From contig NZ_CP068595.1 in NCBI RefSeq assembly GCF_016772475.1, positions 4,216,001 through 4,280,000 of the forward strand: 64,000 nucleotides of DNA, written 5' to 3'. Positions 28,212-37,652 of the stretch are shown here, piece after piece; the first letter of the stretch is position 1; every line of letters begins with the position of its first letter. The notes beneath the pieces are model-generated. The model did not search any database, was not told the origin of the DNA, and saw only the letters and a list, made by a program, of their open reading frames with translations. The position numbers and the translations under genes are program-made. The DNA is from Paenibacillus sonchi. Its GTDB lineage: Bacteria; Bacillota; Bacilli; Paenibacillales; Paenibacillaceae.

Positions 28212-29147
28212 ATGAACAAACAAGGAAAGCTGCTGATTATCGGCTTTGGTCCTGGCAGGCTGGAGCATATTACAGGCCGTGCATTGGCAGCGCTGGAAGA
28301 GAGTGAGGCCGTGATCGGCTACACCACTTATGTGGACCTGATTAAGCCGCTGCTGCGGCAGCAGGAGATTGTCGGCACAGGCATGACCGAAGAGGTCAGC
28401 CGGGCCCAGGAAGCCGTGCGCCGTGCGGAAGCCGGGCAGACGATCGCCGTCATTTCCAGCGGTGACGCTGGGGTATACGGAATGGCAGGACTGGTCTATG
28501 AAGTGCTGATCGAACGGGGCTGGGACCGTGTTACGGGGGTGGAAGTCGAGGTGATTCCCGGGGTATCGGCCATTCAATCCTGTTCTTCGCTGCTGGGTGC
28601 GCCGATTATGCATGATTCCTGCACGATCAGCCTGAGCGACCATCTAACGCCTTGGGAGAGCATTGCGGCACGCGTGGAGGCGGCGGGAGCCGCGGACTTC
28701 GTGATTGCCTTTTACAATCCGCGCAGTGGAAAGCGCACACGCCAGATTGAAGAGGCCCGCCAAATCCTGCTCCGCTACCGTGATCCTTCTACTCCCGTGG
28801 GCATTGTGAAAAGCGCCTACCGCGACCGCCAGCAGACCATTGTCACAACGCTCCGGGATATGCTGGACCACGAGATTGGCATGCTGTCGACCGTGATCGT
28901 CGGCAACTCCGCAACGATGGTTTATGACGGCCTCATGGTTACACCGCGCGGCTATGAACGCAAGTACAGCCTTGGCGCCGATACGCAGGCACTGAAGCCG
29001 CATGAGCGGCTGCGGACCTCTTCGGAGCCCTGGTCGCTGGCGGCGCTGAATCCTGCGGGGAATGTGGTGAAGGTGAAAACCTGCGGCTTCTGCGGCATGA
29101 GAAAGAGAGTGCAGCTGGAGCCGCACGGCGGTTACATCAACAGTTAA
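28212..29147 (+). CDS. cbiH: Precorrin-3B/cobalt-precorrin-3 C17-methyltransferase CbiH
   Basis: 311 residues. Tetrapyrrole methylase motifs: LIIGFGPGRLEHIT at the start, VISSGDAGVYGMAGLV, EVIPGVSAIQ and FYNPRSGKR. It methylates C17 and drives ring contraction. A C-terminal stretch after residue 270 includes the Cys pair CGFCGMRKR, which belongs to a redox-type extension. In Bacillus megaterium the enzyme CbiH60 carries a longer ferredoxin/sulfite-reductase-like C-terminal domain. Here that domain starts in another frame 12 bases downstream, so one missing base near 29144 may have split the gene. Confidence 0.9.
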   Translation: MNKQGKLLIIGFGPGRLEHITGRALAALEESEAVIGYTTYVDLIKPLLRQQEIVGTGMTEEVSRAQEAVRRAEAGQTIAVISSGDAGVYGMAGLVYEVLIERGWDRVTGVEVEVIPGVSAIQSCSSLLGAPIMHDSCTISLSDHLTPWESIAARVEAAGAADFVIAFYNPRSGKRTRQIEEARQILLRYRDPSTPVGIVKSAYRDRQQTIVTTLRDMLDHEIGMLSTVIVGNSATMVYDGLMVTPRGYERKYSLGADTQALKPHERLRTSSEPWSLAALNPAGNVVKVKTCGFCGMRKRVQLEPHGGYINS

Positions 29148-29158
29148 ACGGCCGGCTT

Positions 29159-30715
29159 GTGCCAAGAGAGCTGCAGATCAGTGTGGCTGGCTGCGGGATG
29201 GCCTGCAGTTCGGCGGTCCTGGAGGATATCGGCCTTGTCTATTCCAAGGGCAGCTATGAATTATATCTTGGCGGAAAAAAAACCGGACGTACCCCGCACG
29301 CGGGCAGCAAGGTCCGTGCGGGGATGAGCGAAGAGGAAGCGGTGGCCGCTGTAACTGAGGTTGTTGAGCAATATTGTGCGCAGGGCAGTCAGGATGAACG
29401 GTTTTATACTTTTTTTGAGCGGATGGGCAGTGGGATTTCAGCACATTACCCGCAAGCGGAGAGCGCACTCCGCTGTGAACACATGCACACGCACTCGCAC
29501 CATAACCATGATAGAGCACAAGGGATAACTGCAGTATTACTTGTAGGACACGGCAGCCGTGTGGAAGAAGGGAATGAAGAGCTGCGGAATTTCACCCGGG
29601 CGCTTGCTGCCCGCAGGCCGGAGCTTGCCATTGAAACCTGCTTCATCGAGTTATCGGCTCCGTCCATTTCCGAGGGGATTGACAAATGTGTGCTGGGCGG
29701 AGCCGGGACGGTCTATGTTGTGCCGATTATTTTGTTCGCGGCTGGACATTCCAAGCTGGATATTCCGCTGGCTCTGGATCAGGCAAAGCTGAAATATCCG
29801 GGTGTGGAGTTTGTATATGGCCGTCCGATCGGAGTGCAGGAGAGAGCGGTAGAAATTCTGCTGGACCGGATCGCCGGGGCTGTCCCGCAGCCGGTTCAGG
29901 TATCGGCTCAGCCGGAGCTGTACGGAGAACCGTTGGAGGAAACACTGCTGGTGGAGCGCGGCTCGTCCGGGCAACAGAATACTGGGGGGCTGGAGACTGC
30001 GGCTGCGTTGTCTGTTGGAGAAACGGCCTCAACAGCTGCTAGGGATAAGCCTTATTCCAAAGTAAAGGATGAGGACACCATCGTGCTTGTAATGGGCCGC
30101 GGGGGCAGTGATCCGGATGCGAACAGCGATTTATGCAAGCTGGCCCGCCTCCTCTGGGAGAGAACTCCCTACAAAAGCATCGAGGCCTGCTTTATTGCCA
30201 TCACCAAGCCTTCGCTGCCCGCAGGGCTGGAGCGCTGCCTGGCTCTCGGCGCACGCAAAATTATCGTGCTGCCGTATTTATTGTTCACCGGAGTGCTGAT
30301 GAAGCAGTTCAACGAAACGGTGAGCCGTTTTGCCGCAGCGCATCCGGAGATTGAAGTGGAGGCCGGCACCTGTCTCGGCTCCCATCCGCTGTTGTCAGAC
30401 ATGCTGCTGGAGCGGATCGAAGAGACCCTGGCAGGCCGGACAGCCGCCAACTGTGACAATTGCGTGTACCGCGAGGAAGCGTCTGCACACCATCACCACC
30501 ATCACCACCATCATGGTCACCACCATCATGAACACGACCATCACGATGATCATCATGATCACCACAGCCACGGTGAGGATGGGCATGAGTCCGGGCGCCG
30601 CAGCCAACCGGCCTCTGCAGACGCAGAGGTGCCGGTCCCGCCGCAGCCTGGGGCTTCCTATTCGGAGGATGCGGCGTACCCGGCCGGCGCTCCAAAGGCG
30701 CGCTGGCCGCGATGA
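29159..30715 (+). CDS. cbiX: Sulfite reductase-like domain fused to sirohydrochlorin cobaltochelatase CbiX
   Basis: 518 residues from GTG 29159, with no clear ribosome site. Residues 1-90 match the [4Fe-4S] half-domain of sulfite/nitrite reductases (LQISVAGCGMACSS). Residues 123-230 hold the first chelatase half with VLLVGHGSR and FAAGHSKLD histidines, and residues 305-410 the second half (VLVMGRGGSDPDANSDL). A CDNC pair lies near residue 431, followed by an extremely His-rich run (about 444-468). CbiX inserts cobalt into sirohydrochlorin. The fused ferredoxin-like front could belong to CbiH, since restoring one base joins both frames. Confidence 0.85.
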   Translation: MPRELQISVAGCGMACSSAVLEDIGLVYSKGSYELYLGGKKTGRTPHAGSKVRAGMSEEEAVAAVTEVVEQYCAQGSQDERFYTFFERMGSGISAHYPQAESALRCEHMHTHSHHNHDRAQGITAVLLVGHGSRVEEGNEELRNFTRALAARRPELAIETCFIELSAPSISEGIDKCVLGGAGTVYVVPIILFAAGHSKLDIPLALDQAKLKYPGVEFVYGRPIGVQERAVEILLDRIAGAVPQPVQVSAQPELYGEPLEETLLVERGSSGQQNTGGLETAAALSVGETASTAARDKPYSKVKDEDTIVLVMGRGGSDPDANSDLCKLARLLWERTPYKSIEACFIAITKPSLPAGLERCLALGARKIIVLPYLLFTGVLMKQFNETVSRFAAAHPEIEVEAGTCLGSHPLLSDMLLERIEETLAGRTAANCDNCVYREEASAHHHHHHHHHGHHHHEHDHHDDHHDHHSHGEDGHESGRRSQPASADAEVPVPPQPGASYSEDAAYPAGAPKARWPR

Positions 30716-31491
30716 TATTTATGCTGTGCGGAACCAGTGACGCCCGTGAGCTGGCGCTGGCCCTGTCACGGGAGCAGTTGCCGCTGCTGGCTTCCGTTGT
30801 GACGTCCAGCGCTGCGGAGCGGCTTGAAGCAGCTGGCATCACAACCCGTGCCGGCCGGCTGGACCAGCAAGGGATGATCGCCTGTTTGCGCGGGCTGGAC
30901 TGCAGCGCCATTATTGATGCCAGCCATCCGTTTGCACAAGAGGCGCATGACCATGCGATGGGGGCCGCTGAAGCGCTGGGACTGCCGTATTTGCGTTATG
31001 AACGGCGCAGCCTCAAGTATGAGCAGCATCCACGGTTGCTGGTTGTGTCTTCCTACGGGGAGGCGGCCCATAGGGCCAAGCAGCTGAAAGGCTCTGTCAT
31101 GCTGACCACGGGCGGTAAAACCTTGGAGATTTTTGCAGAGGCGCTGCTGGGTGACCCTGCTGTCCGCCTGACGGTCAGACTGCTTCCCTGTCTGGAAAAT
31201 ATGCAAAAATGCCATCTGCTTGGGATAGAGCAGCGCAATATTATTGCGCTGCAGGGACCTTTTTCACGCGAATTGAATGAAGCATTGTACAGGCAGTACG
31301 GCACACAGGTCATGGTTACTAAGGAAAGCGGTGCGGAAGGCTCCCTCGATGAAAAAGTGCACGCCGCGCTCGATATGGGGATATATGTTATTTTGATTGC
31401 GCGGCCGCAAGCTTTCTATAAAGAGTATGGCAGGGTGTATGAGTCATTTGAAGAGATAGTGTCCGCAGTTGCCGCTTTTAATAAGAAATGA
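30712..31491 (+). CDS. cbiJ: Precorrin-6A/cobalt-precorrin-6A reductase CbiJ
   Basis: 259 residues. The N-terminus MIFMLCGTSDARELALAL is the Rossmann nucleotide site typical for CobK/CbiJ; IIDASHPFAQEAH and VMVTKESGAEGSLDEKV are further landmarks. It reduces the corrin precursor using NAD(P)H. ATG 30712 overlaps the end of cbiX by 4 bases. It ends 9 bases before cbiC. Confidence 0.92.
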   Translation: MIFMLCGTSDARELALALSREQLPLLASVVTSSAAERLEAAGITTRAGRLDQQGMIACLRGLDCSAIIDASHPFAQEAHDHAMGAAEALGLPYLRYERRSLKYEQHPRLLVVSSYGEAAHRAKQLKGSVMLTTGGKTLEIFAEALLGDPAVRLTVRLLPCLENMQKCHLLGIEQRNIIALQGPFSRELNEALYRQYGTQVMVTKESGAEGSLDEKVHAALDMGIYVILIARPQAFYKEYGRVYESFEEIVSAVAAFNKK

Positions 31492-31500
31492 GGGATAGCT

Positions 31501-32175
31501 ATGGAGTTTGGGACGGATTTTAAGCCGCTCACAGTGCAGCCGCAGGAAATAGAAAGCCTGAGCTTTCAAATGATTACCCGCGAGCTGGGCGATCATGGGT
31601 TTAGCGCTTTACAGTACCCGGTCGTGCAGCGGATCATTCATGCATCCGCCGATTTTGAGCTGGGACGGAGTCTGGTGTTTCATCCCCGGGCGATGGAGGC
31701 AGGGATTTCTGCTATTTTGGAGGGGCAGCCCATTATCGCCGATGTGCGCATGGTCGAGGCCGGTATTGCCAAGGAGCGGATTCACAAATACGGCGGAGAG
31801 GTACGGGTGCATATTTCTGATCCCGATGTGATTGAGGCGGCTAAGGCACAGGGAACAACCCGGGCCATCCTTGCCACACGCAAAGCCTGCACTGAAGCGC
31901 CGGGCGGCATCTATGTGATTGGCAATGCGCCAACGGCCCTGCTGGAATTGATCCGTCTGATCAAAGAAGGTGCAGCACAGCCAGGGCTCATCATTGGCAT
32001 GCCGGTCGGTTTTGTTTCAGCGGCGGAGTCCAAGGATGAGCTGCGCAAGCTGGACATCCCTTACATCACCAACATCGGCCGCAAGGGCGGCAGTACGGTT
32101 GTGGTTGCGGCAGTCAACGCCCTCAGTCTGCTGGCTGTCCGTCAGGCAGGGGAATCACAGAGTCAGGGCGGATAG
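31501..32175 (+). CDS. cbiC: Precorrin-8X/cobalt-precorrin-8 methylmutase CbiC
   Basis: 224 residues. VVQRIIHASADFEL with the catalytic histidine, IIADVRMVEAGI and GMPVGFVSAAESKDEL are the diagnostic motifs of CbiC/CobH. It moves a methyl group from C11 to C12. It has a GAGGGATAGCT site just before ATG. The C-terminus has a short Gln/Ser tail. It lies in the middle of the corrin-ring genes, 53 bases before cbiD. Confidence 0.95.
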   Translation: MEFGTDFKPLTVQPQEIESLSFQMITRELGDHGFSALQYPVVQRIIHASADFELGRSLVFHPRAMEAGISAILEGQPIIADVRMVEAGIAKERIHKYGGEVRVHISDPDVIEAAKAQGTTRAILATRKACTEAPGGIYVIGNAPTALLELIRLIKEGAAQPGLIIGMPVGFVSAAESKDELRKLDIPYITNIGRKGGSTVVVAAVNALSLLAVRQAGESQSQGG

Positions 32176-32227
32176 AGCAGAAGCAAAGAGAGGTATCCTT
32201 CATCAGCAGAGAGAGGAGAAACGGGCC

Positions 32228-33538
32228 ATGGAGCAGCAGGAGTCACAGAGTGTACAGGACTATAAGCACAGCGGAGATTTGCAGCATGGACACAAGGGCC
32301 AAGCAGCGGCAGAGCTACAGGGGAGCCAAGCAGTGCGAGAGCCGCAGGGAAGCCAAGCTGCGGCAGAACTGCAAGGGAGCCAAGCAGTGCCGGAGCTGCG
32401 AGGAAGCCAAGCAGTGCCAGAGCTGCGAGAGAGCCGGACTGCTGCCGGCGGTCCCGCTGCACCGCTGCGGCGTGGCTACACCACAGGCGCCTGCGCAGCC
32501 GCAGCCGCCAAAGGTGCTGCGCTCCTGCTGGTCACGGGGGAGGCCCCGCCGAGCGTGGAGATCGATCTGCCCGCCGGCTTCCGGCATACGTTTAAGCTGA
32601 CCGGGGGGCGGCGCAGCGGCAGGGACTCGGCAGTCTGTGCAACAGTGAAGGACGCCGGAGATGACCCGGATGCGACGCATCAGGCGAGAATTGAGGCTGC
32701 TGTGAGCTGGCGCGATAGCCCCGGCGTAGAGATAGACGGCGGCAAGGGGGTAGGCAGAGTTACGAAGCCGGGATTGCCCGTGGCGGTCGGTGAAGCGGCG
32801 ATCAATCCTGTGCCGCGGCGCATGATTTTGGAGGCGGTGTCCGAGGTGCTGGAGGAGCATGGCGCGGCCCGGGGAGTGCGGGTGGTTATCAGTGTGCCGG
32901 AAGGCGAAGCTATCGCGCTCAAAACGCTGAATCCGCGGCTTGGCATCCTTGGGGGCATCTCCATTCTGGGCACGCGCGGCGTGGTGACGCCGTTCTCCAC
33001 GGAAGCCTACAAGGCCAGTGTGGTACAGGCGATTTCGGTCGCCGCGGCCATGGGGAACAAGCAGATTATTTTGACCACAGGCGGCAGCAGTGAAAAGTAT
33101 GCAATGGCGATGTTCGCAGAGCTTCCGGAGGAAGCTTTTATCCAGATGGGTGAATATGTCGGCTTCTCGCTGGAACACGCCAAGGCCTTCGGAGTCCGTA
33201 AGATCACATTAGTCGGCATGGCGGGCAAGCTTTCGAAGGTGGCGCAGGGGGCCATGCTGATCCATTCCAAAAATGCGCCGGTGGATTTCAGCTTTTTGGC
33301 CAAAATCGCGGCTGAGTCCGGGGCGGATAATGAACTGGTGGGGGAGATTGCGGCGGCTAACACGGCCTCACAGGTGACGGATCTGATGACCGCGGCCGGG
33401 AATGGGGTGTTTTTTGAACAATTGTGTCTGCACGCCTGCAGGCATTGTCTGAAGCATATGAATGGAGGCATGACCGTGGAGATGGTGCTGGTCACCATGA
33501 AGGGCCGGGTGCTGGGAAGGGCGGAAATCCGTGGCTGA
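32228..33538 (+). CDS. cbiD: Cobalt-precorrin-5B C1-methyltransferase CbiD, with repeat-rich N-terminus
   Basis: 436 residues from ATG 32228 with a GAGAGGAG site. CbiD proper begins near residue 80 at RRGYTTGACAAAAAKGA, the family opening; TVKDAGDDPDATHQ, KGVGRVTKPGLPV, INPVPRRMI and ITLVGMAGKLSKVAQG follow. It methylates C1 in the anaerobic pathway. The first 75 residues are absent from typical CbiD and consist of a 9-residue unit (around ELQGSQAV or ELRGSQAV) repeated five times, a minisatellite of 27-bp period at 32298-32432. It may be an inert hydrophilic extension. Confidence 0.92.
   Translation: MEQQESQSVQDYKHSGDLQHGHKGQAAAELQGSQAVREPQGSQAAAELQGSQAVPELRGSQAVPELRESRTAAGGPAAPLRRGYTTGACAAAAAKGAALLLVTGEAPPSVEIDLPAGFRHTFKLTGGRRSGRDSAVCATVKDAGDDPDATHQARIEAAVSWRDSPGVEIDGGKGVGRVTKPGLPVAVGEAAINPVPRRMILEAVSEVLEEHGAARGVRVVISVPEGEAIALKTLNPRLGILGGISILGTRGVVTPFSTEAYKASVVQAISVAAAMGNKQIILTTGGSSEKYAMAMFAELPEEAFIQMGEYVGFSLEHAKAFGVRKITLVGMAGKLSKVAQGAMLIHSKNAPVDFSFLAKIAAESGADNELVGEIAAANTASQVTDLMTAAGNGVFFEQLCLHACRHCLKHMNGGMTVEMVLVTMKGRVLGRAEIRG
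32298..32432 (+). repeat. Five-copy 27-bp tandem repeat inside cbiD
   Basis: GCCAAGCAG or GCCAAGCTG recurs at 32298, 32325, 32352, 32379 and 32406, exactly 27 bases apart. The period is a multiple of three, so copy-number change keeps the reading frame. Confidence 0.85.
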
Positions 33539-34759
33539 CATTATTTATATTATAGGCATCGGTGAGGATGGAGCCGGAGGGTTGACCCCGGACAGTCTAA
33601 GCAAGGTGCAGAGGAGCGAGGTGCTGCTCGGCGGGGAGAGGCAGCTGTCTTTTTTCGGCGGGTATCAAGGGGAAAAGATCGTTCTGAAGAACGGTCTGAA
33701 GGCTTTTGCCGATAAGCTGGAGGAAGTGTGGAAGGAGCGGCGTGCGGTGGTGCTGGCATCCGGTGACCCGCTGTTCTTTGGGATTGCCGGGTATCTTGTC
33801 CGCAGATTCGGGCCGGAGCATGTCGAGGTGATTCCGCATTACAGCAGTGTCCAGCTTGCTTTTGCCCGGCTTGGGGACAGCTGGCAGGATGCGGAGCTGG
33901 TCAGTCTGCATGGACGTCCGATCCGGGGATTGGCCCAGCGGATAGACGGCAAGCACAAAATCGCCCTGCTCACCGATGAAGCCAACACCCCAGCCGTTAT
34001 AGGCGCTTATTTGCGTGAGTTCGGAATGACCGAATATGAAGCCTTTGTCTGTGAACGGCTGGGCGGGGGTGAGGAGGTCTGCCGGTTCTGGGAGCTAGAT
34101 GAGCTGGAAAAAGGGAACTTTGCGCCTCTGAACGTAGTCATTCTGCGGTGGAAGCCGGGAAGCGGGACTGCGGCGGTGCGGCGCGGTTTTGCCTATCCCG
34201 ATGAAGCCTTCCACCAGCGGCGCCCGGAGAAAGGTCTGATCACCAAACGGGAGGTGCGCGCCTTAGTCCTGTCCGAGCTGAATTTGTCTGAAGAAGCGGT
34301 GGTCTGGGACATTGGCTCCGGCTCGGGAGCGGTGGCAGCCGAATGTGCGCGGATCGCCCGCTGTGGCAAGGTATACGCCATCGAAAAAGCGCAGAGAATC
34401 TGCCGAATATGGAAGCTAACCGCCGGGAATTCCGCGCCGATTTTGAGATTATCCATGACCAAGCGCCGCAGGGCCTGGAACGGCTGCCGGACCCGGATGC
34501 AGTATTCATTGGCGGAAGCGGAGGCGGACTCCAGCATATTATTGCGCACTGTGCGCAGCGGCTGCGGCCGGAAGGACGGATTGTGATCGGGGCAATTACA
34601 ATTGAGACGCTGTATACGGGCTTGGAGGCGCTGAAGCTTGCCGGAATGGCCACCGGGGTGACGCAGCTCCAGGCATCAAGGGGCAAGCCGATTCTCGGCA
34701 TGACCCGTTTTGAGGGGATGAACCCTGTATACGTGGTAAGCGGGCGCAGGCCGGACTGA
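33531..34759 (+). CDS. cbiET: Bifunctional cobalt-precorrin-7 methyltransferase/decarboxylase CbiET (apparent frameshift)
   Basis: The N-terminal CbiE half is a tetrapyrrole methylase (IIYIIGIGEDGAGGLTP, VVLASGDPLFFG, ALLTDEANTP); the C-terminal CbiT half is a class I methyltransferase (VVWDIGSGSGAVAAE, VYAIEK). GTG 33531 overlaps cbiD by 8 bases. The frame breaks at the A run 34384-34388; one added A gives ENLPNMEANRREF, DPDAVFIGGSGG and the normal end at 34759, about 409 residues. It methylates C5 and C15 and removes the C12 acetate carboxyl. Confidence 0.9.
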
Positions 34760-34885
34760 TTTTGATTTTAACCGGTATTGGTACTCTATCGGCCATCCTG
34801 CTCTATGTGACCAGCTGCTGGCAGAAAGGGTTTAGCCTAGGCATCGCTGCATCAATAGATTAACTAACCTAAAGGAGGAGCGCTC

Positions 34886-35754
34886 ATGACGACAAGGTTA
34901 CAAAAAATAAGACGAAACCTCATCTGCACTCCATGGATGAGCAGGCTGCCCATGAAGAACAAATCACCGGAGCAGCCATGCAAACTGCAGTTGCAGCGTA
35001 TCATGCTGATGATGAGTATCCGCTGGTGGAATCTGAGCTTGCCCCAATCGGAACAGGGACCTTGTACGGAGTGGGTGTAGGTCCGGGTGATCCCGAGCTG
35101 ATTACGCTCAAAGCCTGCCGTTTGCTGAGGGATTGTCCGGTAATTGCCTACCCGGCAACTAAAAAGGGCGGGAAATCCTATGCCCACGAAATTGTGGAGA
35201 TGCATATCAAGGCGGATGAAAAAGTCATGCTGGGACTTGTCTTCCCGATGACCAGAGACCCCGGGCAGCTGGCAAGCGGCTGGAACCGCACGGCTGAGCT
35301 TTGCTGGAACGAGCTGAAGCAGGGCCGGGACGTGGCTTTTGTGACGGAGGGCGATCCGAATCTGTACAGCACCTTCATTCATCTGGCCCGGTTGATGCAG
35401 GAGCTGCATCCTGGTGTGCCGGTCGTTTCCATTCCGGGAATATCGTCGGTGCTGGGCGCCGCTGCCGCGCTTGGACAGCCCCTTGCCGATGGCGATCAGC
35501 GGGTGGGGATTATTCCGGCTACCGAGGACCCGGAGGCCTTGAAGGAAGCGCTGCTGCATCATGATACGGTGGTGTTTCTGAAGGTGGCGAAGGTGCTGGA
35601 TCTGCTGTTGGATGTGCTCGATGAGCTCGGGCTTTCGGGAAAAGCATCCGTCGTGACCAAGGTAACCTCTCCTAATGAAACGGTGTGGCGGGACGCCCGC
35701 GAGCTGCGCGGCCGGGAGCTTGAATACCTGAGCCTTATGGTGGTGAGCAAATGA
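34886..35754 (+). CDS. cbiL: Precorrin-2/cobalt-precorrin-2 C20-methyltransferase CbiL (apparent frameshift at the N-terminus)
   Basis: CbiL/CobI type methylase with YGVGVGPGDPELITLKACRL, VFPMTRDPGQLAS, FVTEGDPNLYSTFIHL and SIPGISSVLGAAA. The enzyme core is in one long frame. The only good ribosome site, AAAGGAGG at 34870s, precedes ATG 34886 in another frame, and one added A in the run 34902-34907 joins them, giving about 289 residues. The 50 residues before the core are a hydrophilic extension rich in Gln and Glu. If the shift is genuine, translation would have to begin at ATG 34933, which lacks a ribosome site. Confidence 0.88.
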
Positions 35755-36554
35755 CGGCGGCTGACTTGGAACCCAAAGTATATATCGTAGGTGCAGGGCC
35801 GGGTGATCCCGAGCTGATTACGTTAAAAGGCAGCCGCATCCTGCGTTCTGCAGATGTTGTGCTCTATGCGGATTCACTGGTCAGCGGGGAGCTGATTGCA
35901 AGTGTGAGTCCGGGAGCCGAGGTGCTGCAAAGCTCGGGAATGGCTCTGGAGCAGCAGGTGGAGATCATGACCGCGGCAGTGAAGGCCGGTAAAAGCGTAG
36001 CCCGCATCCATACCGGCGACCCTTCCATGTACGGGGCAATCCTGGAGCAGATGTCGCTGCTGAAGCTGAACGGCGTCAGCTATGAGATCGTGCCGGGGGT
36101 CAGCTCTGTTTTTGCTTCGGCGGCAGCGCTGGGTGCAGAGCTGACTGTGCCGGAGCTGACGCAGACCGTGATTCTGACCCGTGCCGAAGGGCGGACGCCG
36201 GTCCCGGAGCGTGAGCAGCTGCGGCAGCTGGCGGCGCATCACTGCACCGTAGCCCTGTTCCTCAGCGCTTCGCTGGCTGAACATGCGGCAGCGGAATTTC
36301 TCGCTGCCGGGTGGAGCCCCGATACGCCTATCGCTGTGGTGAAGCGGGCGACCTGGCCGGACCAGCAGATTCTGCGGACGACCGTGGCGCGCCTTGCAGC
36401 CGACCTGCGCGAAGCAGGCATCACCATGCATGCGATGATTCTCGCGGGCTGGGCCCTGGACCCGGCGCTTACGGACCGTGACCAGCACCGTTCGAAGCTG
36501 TACGACAAGACCTTTACCCACGGCTGCCGGGAAGGGATTGACGCTGATGGCTAA
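35751..36554 (+). CDS. cbiF: Precorrin-4/cobalt-precorrin-4 C11-methyltransferase CbiF
   Basis: 267 residues with VYIVGAGPGDPELITLKGSR, LYADSLVSGEL, RIHTGDPSMYGAILEQM, EIVPGVSSVFASAAAL and VILTRAEGRTPVPE, all CbiF/CobM signatures. ATG 35751 overlaps the cbiL stop. It methylates C11 of the corrin precursor. It ends inside the first bases of cbiG. Confidence 0.94.
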   Translation: MTAADLEPKVYIVGAGPGDPELITLKGSRILRSADVVLYADSLVSGELIASVSPGAEVLQSSGMALEQQVEIMTAAVKAGKSVARIHTGDPSMYGAILEQMSLLKLNGVSYEIVPGVSSVFASAAALGAELTVPELTQTVILTRAEGRTPVPEREQLRQLAAHHCTVALFLSASLAEHAAAEFLAAGWSPDTPIAVVKRATWPDQQILRTTVARLAADLREAGITMHAMILAGWALDPALTDRDQHRSKLYDKTFTHGCREGIDADG

Positions 36555-37616
36555 GCGGTATGCAGCCGTTGCGATTACTGCAAATGGTATCCGGCTGGCG
36601 CTGAAGCTGGGTGAACGGCTGGCGGATACCGAGGTTTTTTGCTGCGCCAAGTACAGTGGAAACGTACAGGGCGCCACGGGTCATGGGCAGGTGTTTGCGG
36701 AGCCGGTCAAAGAGCTGCTGCCGAAGCTGTTCCGGCAGTACGAAGGGCTTATCCTGTTTTTTTCCCTGGGGCGGCAGTCCGGCTGATCGCTCCCCTGCTG
36801 GCGGATAAAAGAACCGACCCCGCCGTCATCGTCATTGATGAACGCGGTGAACATGTGATCAGCCTGTTATCCGGCCACTTGGGCGGAGCCAACAGGCTCA
36901 CGCGGCAGGTTGCACAGCTGATGGACAGCCATCCGGTGATTACTACCGCTTCGGATGTGCAGGGCATCTTCGCCGTGGATCTGCTCGGCTCGGAGTTCGG
37001 CTGGCGCGCAGAGGGCTTCGCGACGATGAAAACAGTCAGCGCCGCCTTGGTCAACGGGGAAGCCGTGGCCTTCATGCAGGAGAGCGGCGAACGCGGCTGG
37101 CTGCCGCCCGGTGCTGTGCTGCCGGAGCATGTCCGCCTCTGCGGAAGCATGGCGGAGCTGCAGGAAGCGCCGTTCAGCGCGGCGGTCGTGGTCACGGACC
37201 GGCAGCTGCCGGAGCCGGAGGCAGCGGCTCTTGGAGAGCGGACTGTAGTCTACCATCCGCGCAGTCTTGTGCTCGGGCTCGGCTGCAACCGCGGGACCCC
37301 GCTGGCGGAGCTTGAAGCGGTGGTGCTGGATACGCTGGCCGAGCTGGGGCTTTCGCTGCTTAGCGTTCGCAACGTCGCCACTGCTGCGATCAAAGGCGAT
37401 GAGCCCGGTCTTCTGGCCTTATGCGCCAAATATGGCTGGGAGCTGGCACTGTTTTCGCCGGAGCAGCTGAATACGGTGGTGCTGGAGCAGCCCTCGGAGA
37501 TTGTTTTTAAGGCTACCGGAGCTTATGGGGTCTGTGAGCCGGCAGCCCTGTTGTCCTCTGGTGCCCGCAGCCTGGTGCTTAAGAAGAAAAAAGCGGCAAT
37601 GCGACCATTGCAGTAG
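36547..37616 (+). CDS. cbiG: Cobalt-precorrin-5A hydrolase CbiG (apparent frameshift)
   Basis: The N-terminus KRYAAVAITANGIRLALKLG is typical of CbiG. The frame stops at FFSLGRQSG, but restoring one G in the run 36768-36771 joins it to AAVRLIAPLLADKRTDPAV and SLLSGHLGGANRLTRQVA, the mid-domain hallmark, and then to the C-terminal LVLGLGCNRGTPLAELE. About 356 residues result. It opens the delta-lactone and releases acetaldehyde in the anaerobic pathway. ATG 36547 overlaps the end of cbiF. Confidence 0.9.
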
Positions 37617-37652
37617 CGAGAGTCAGCTATGCTGAAACGGAGGGGAACCAGA

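Noticed and set aside
36611..36808. Alternative + frames in cbiG
   Set aside because: Out of frame with CbiG motifs; they appear only because of the break at 36768.
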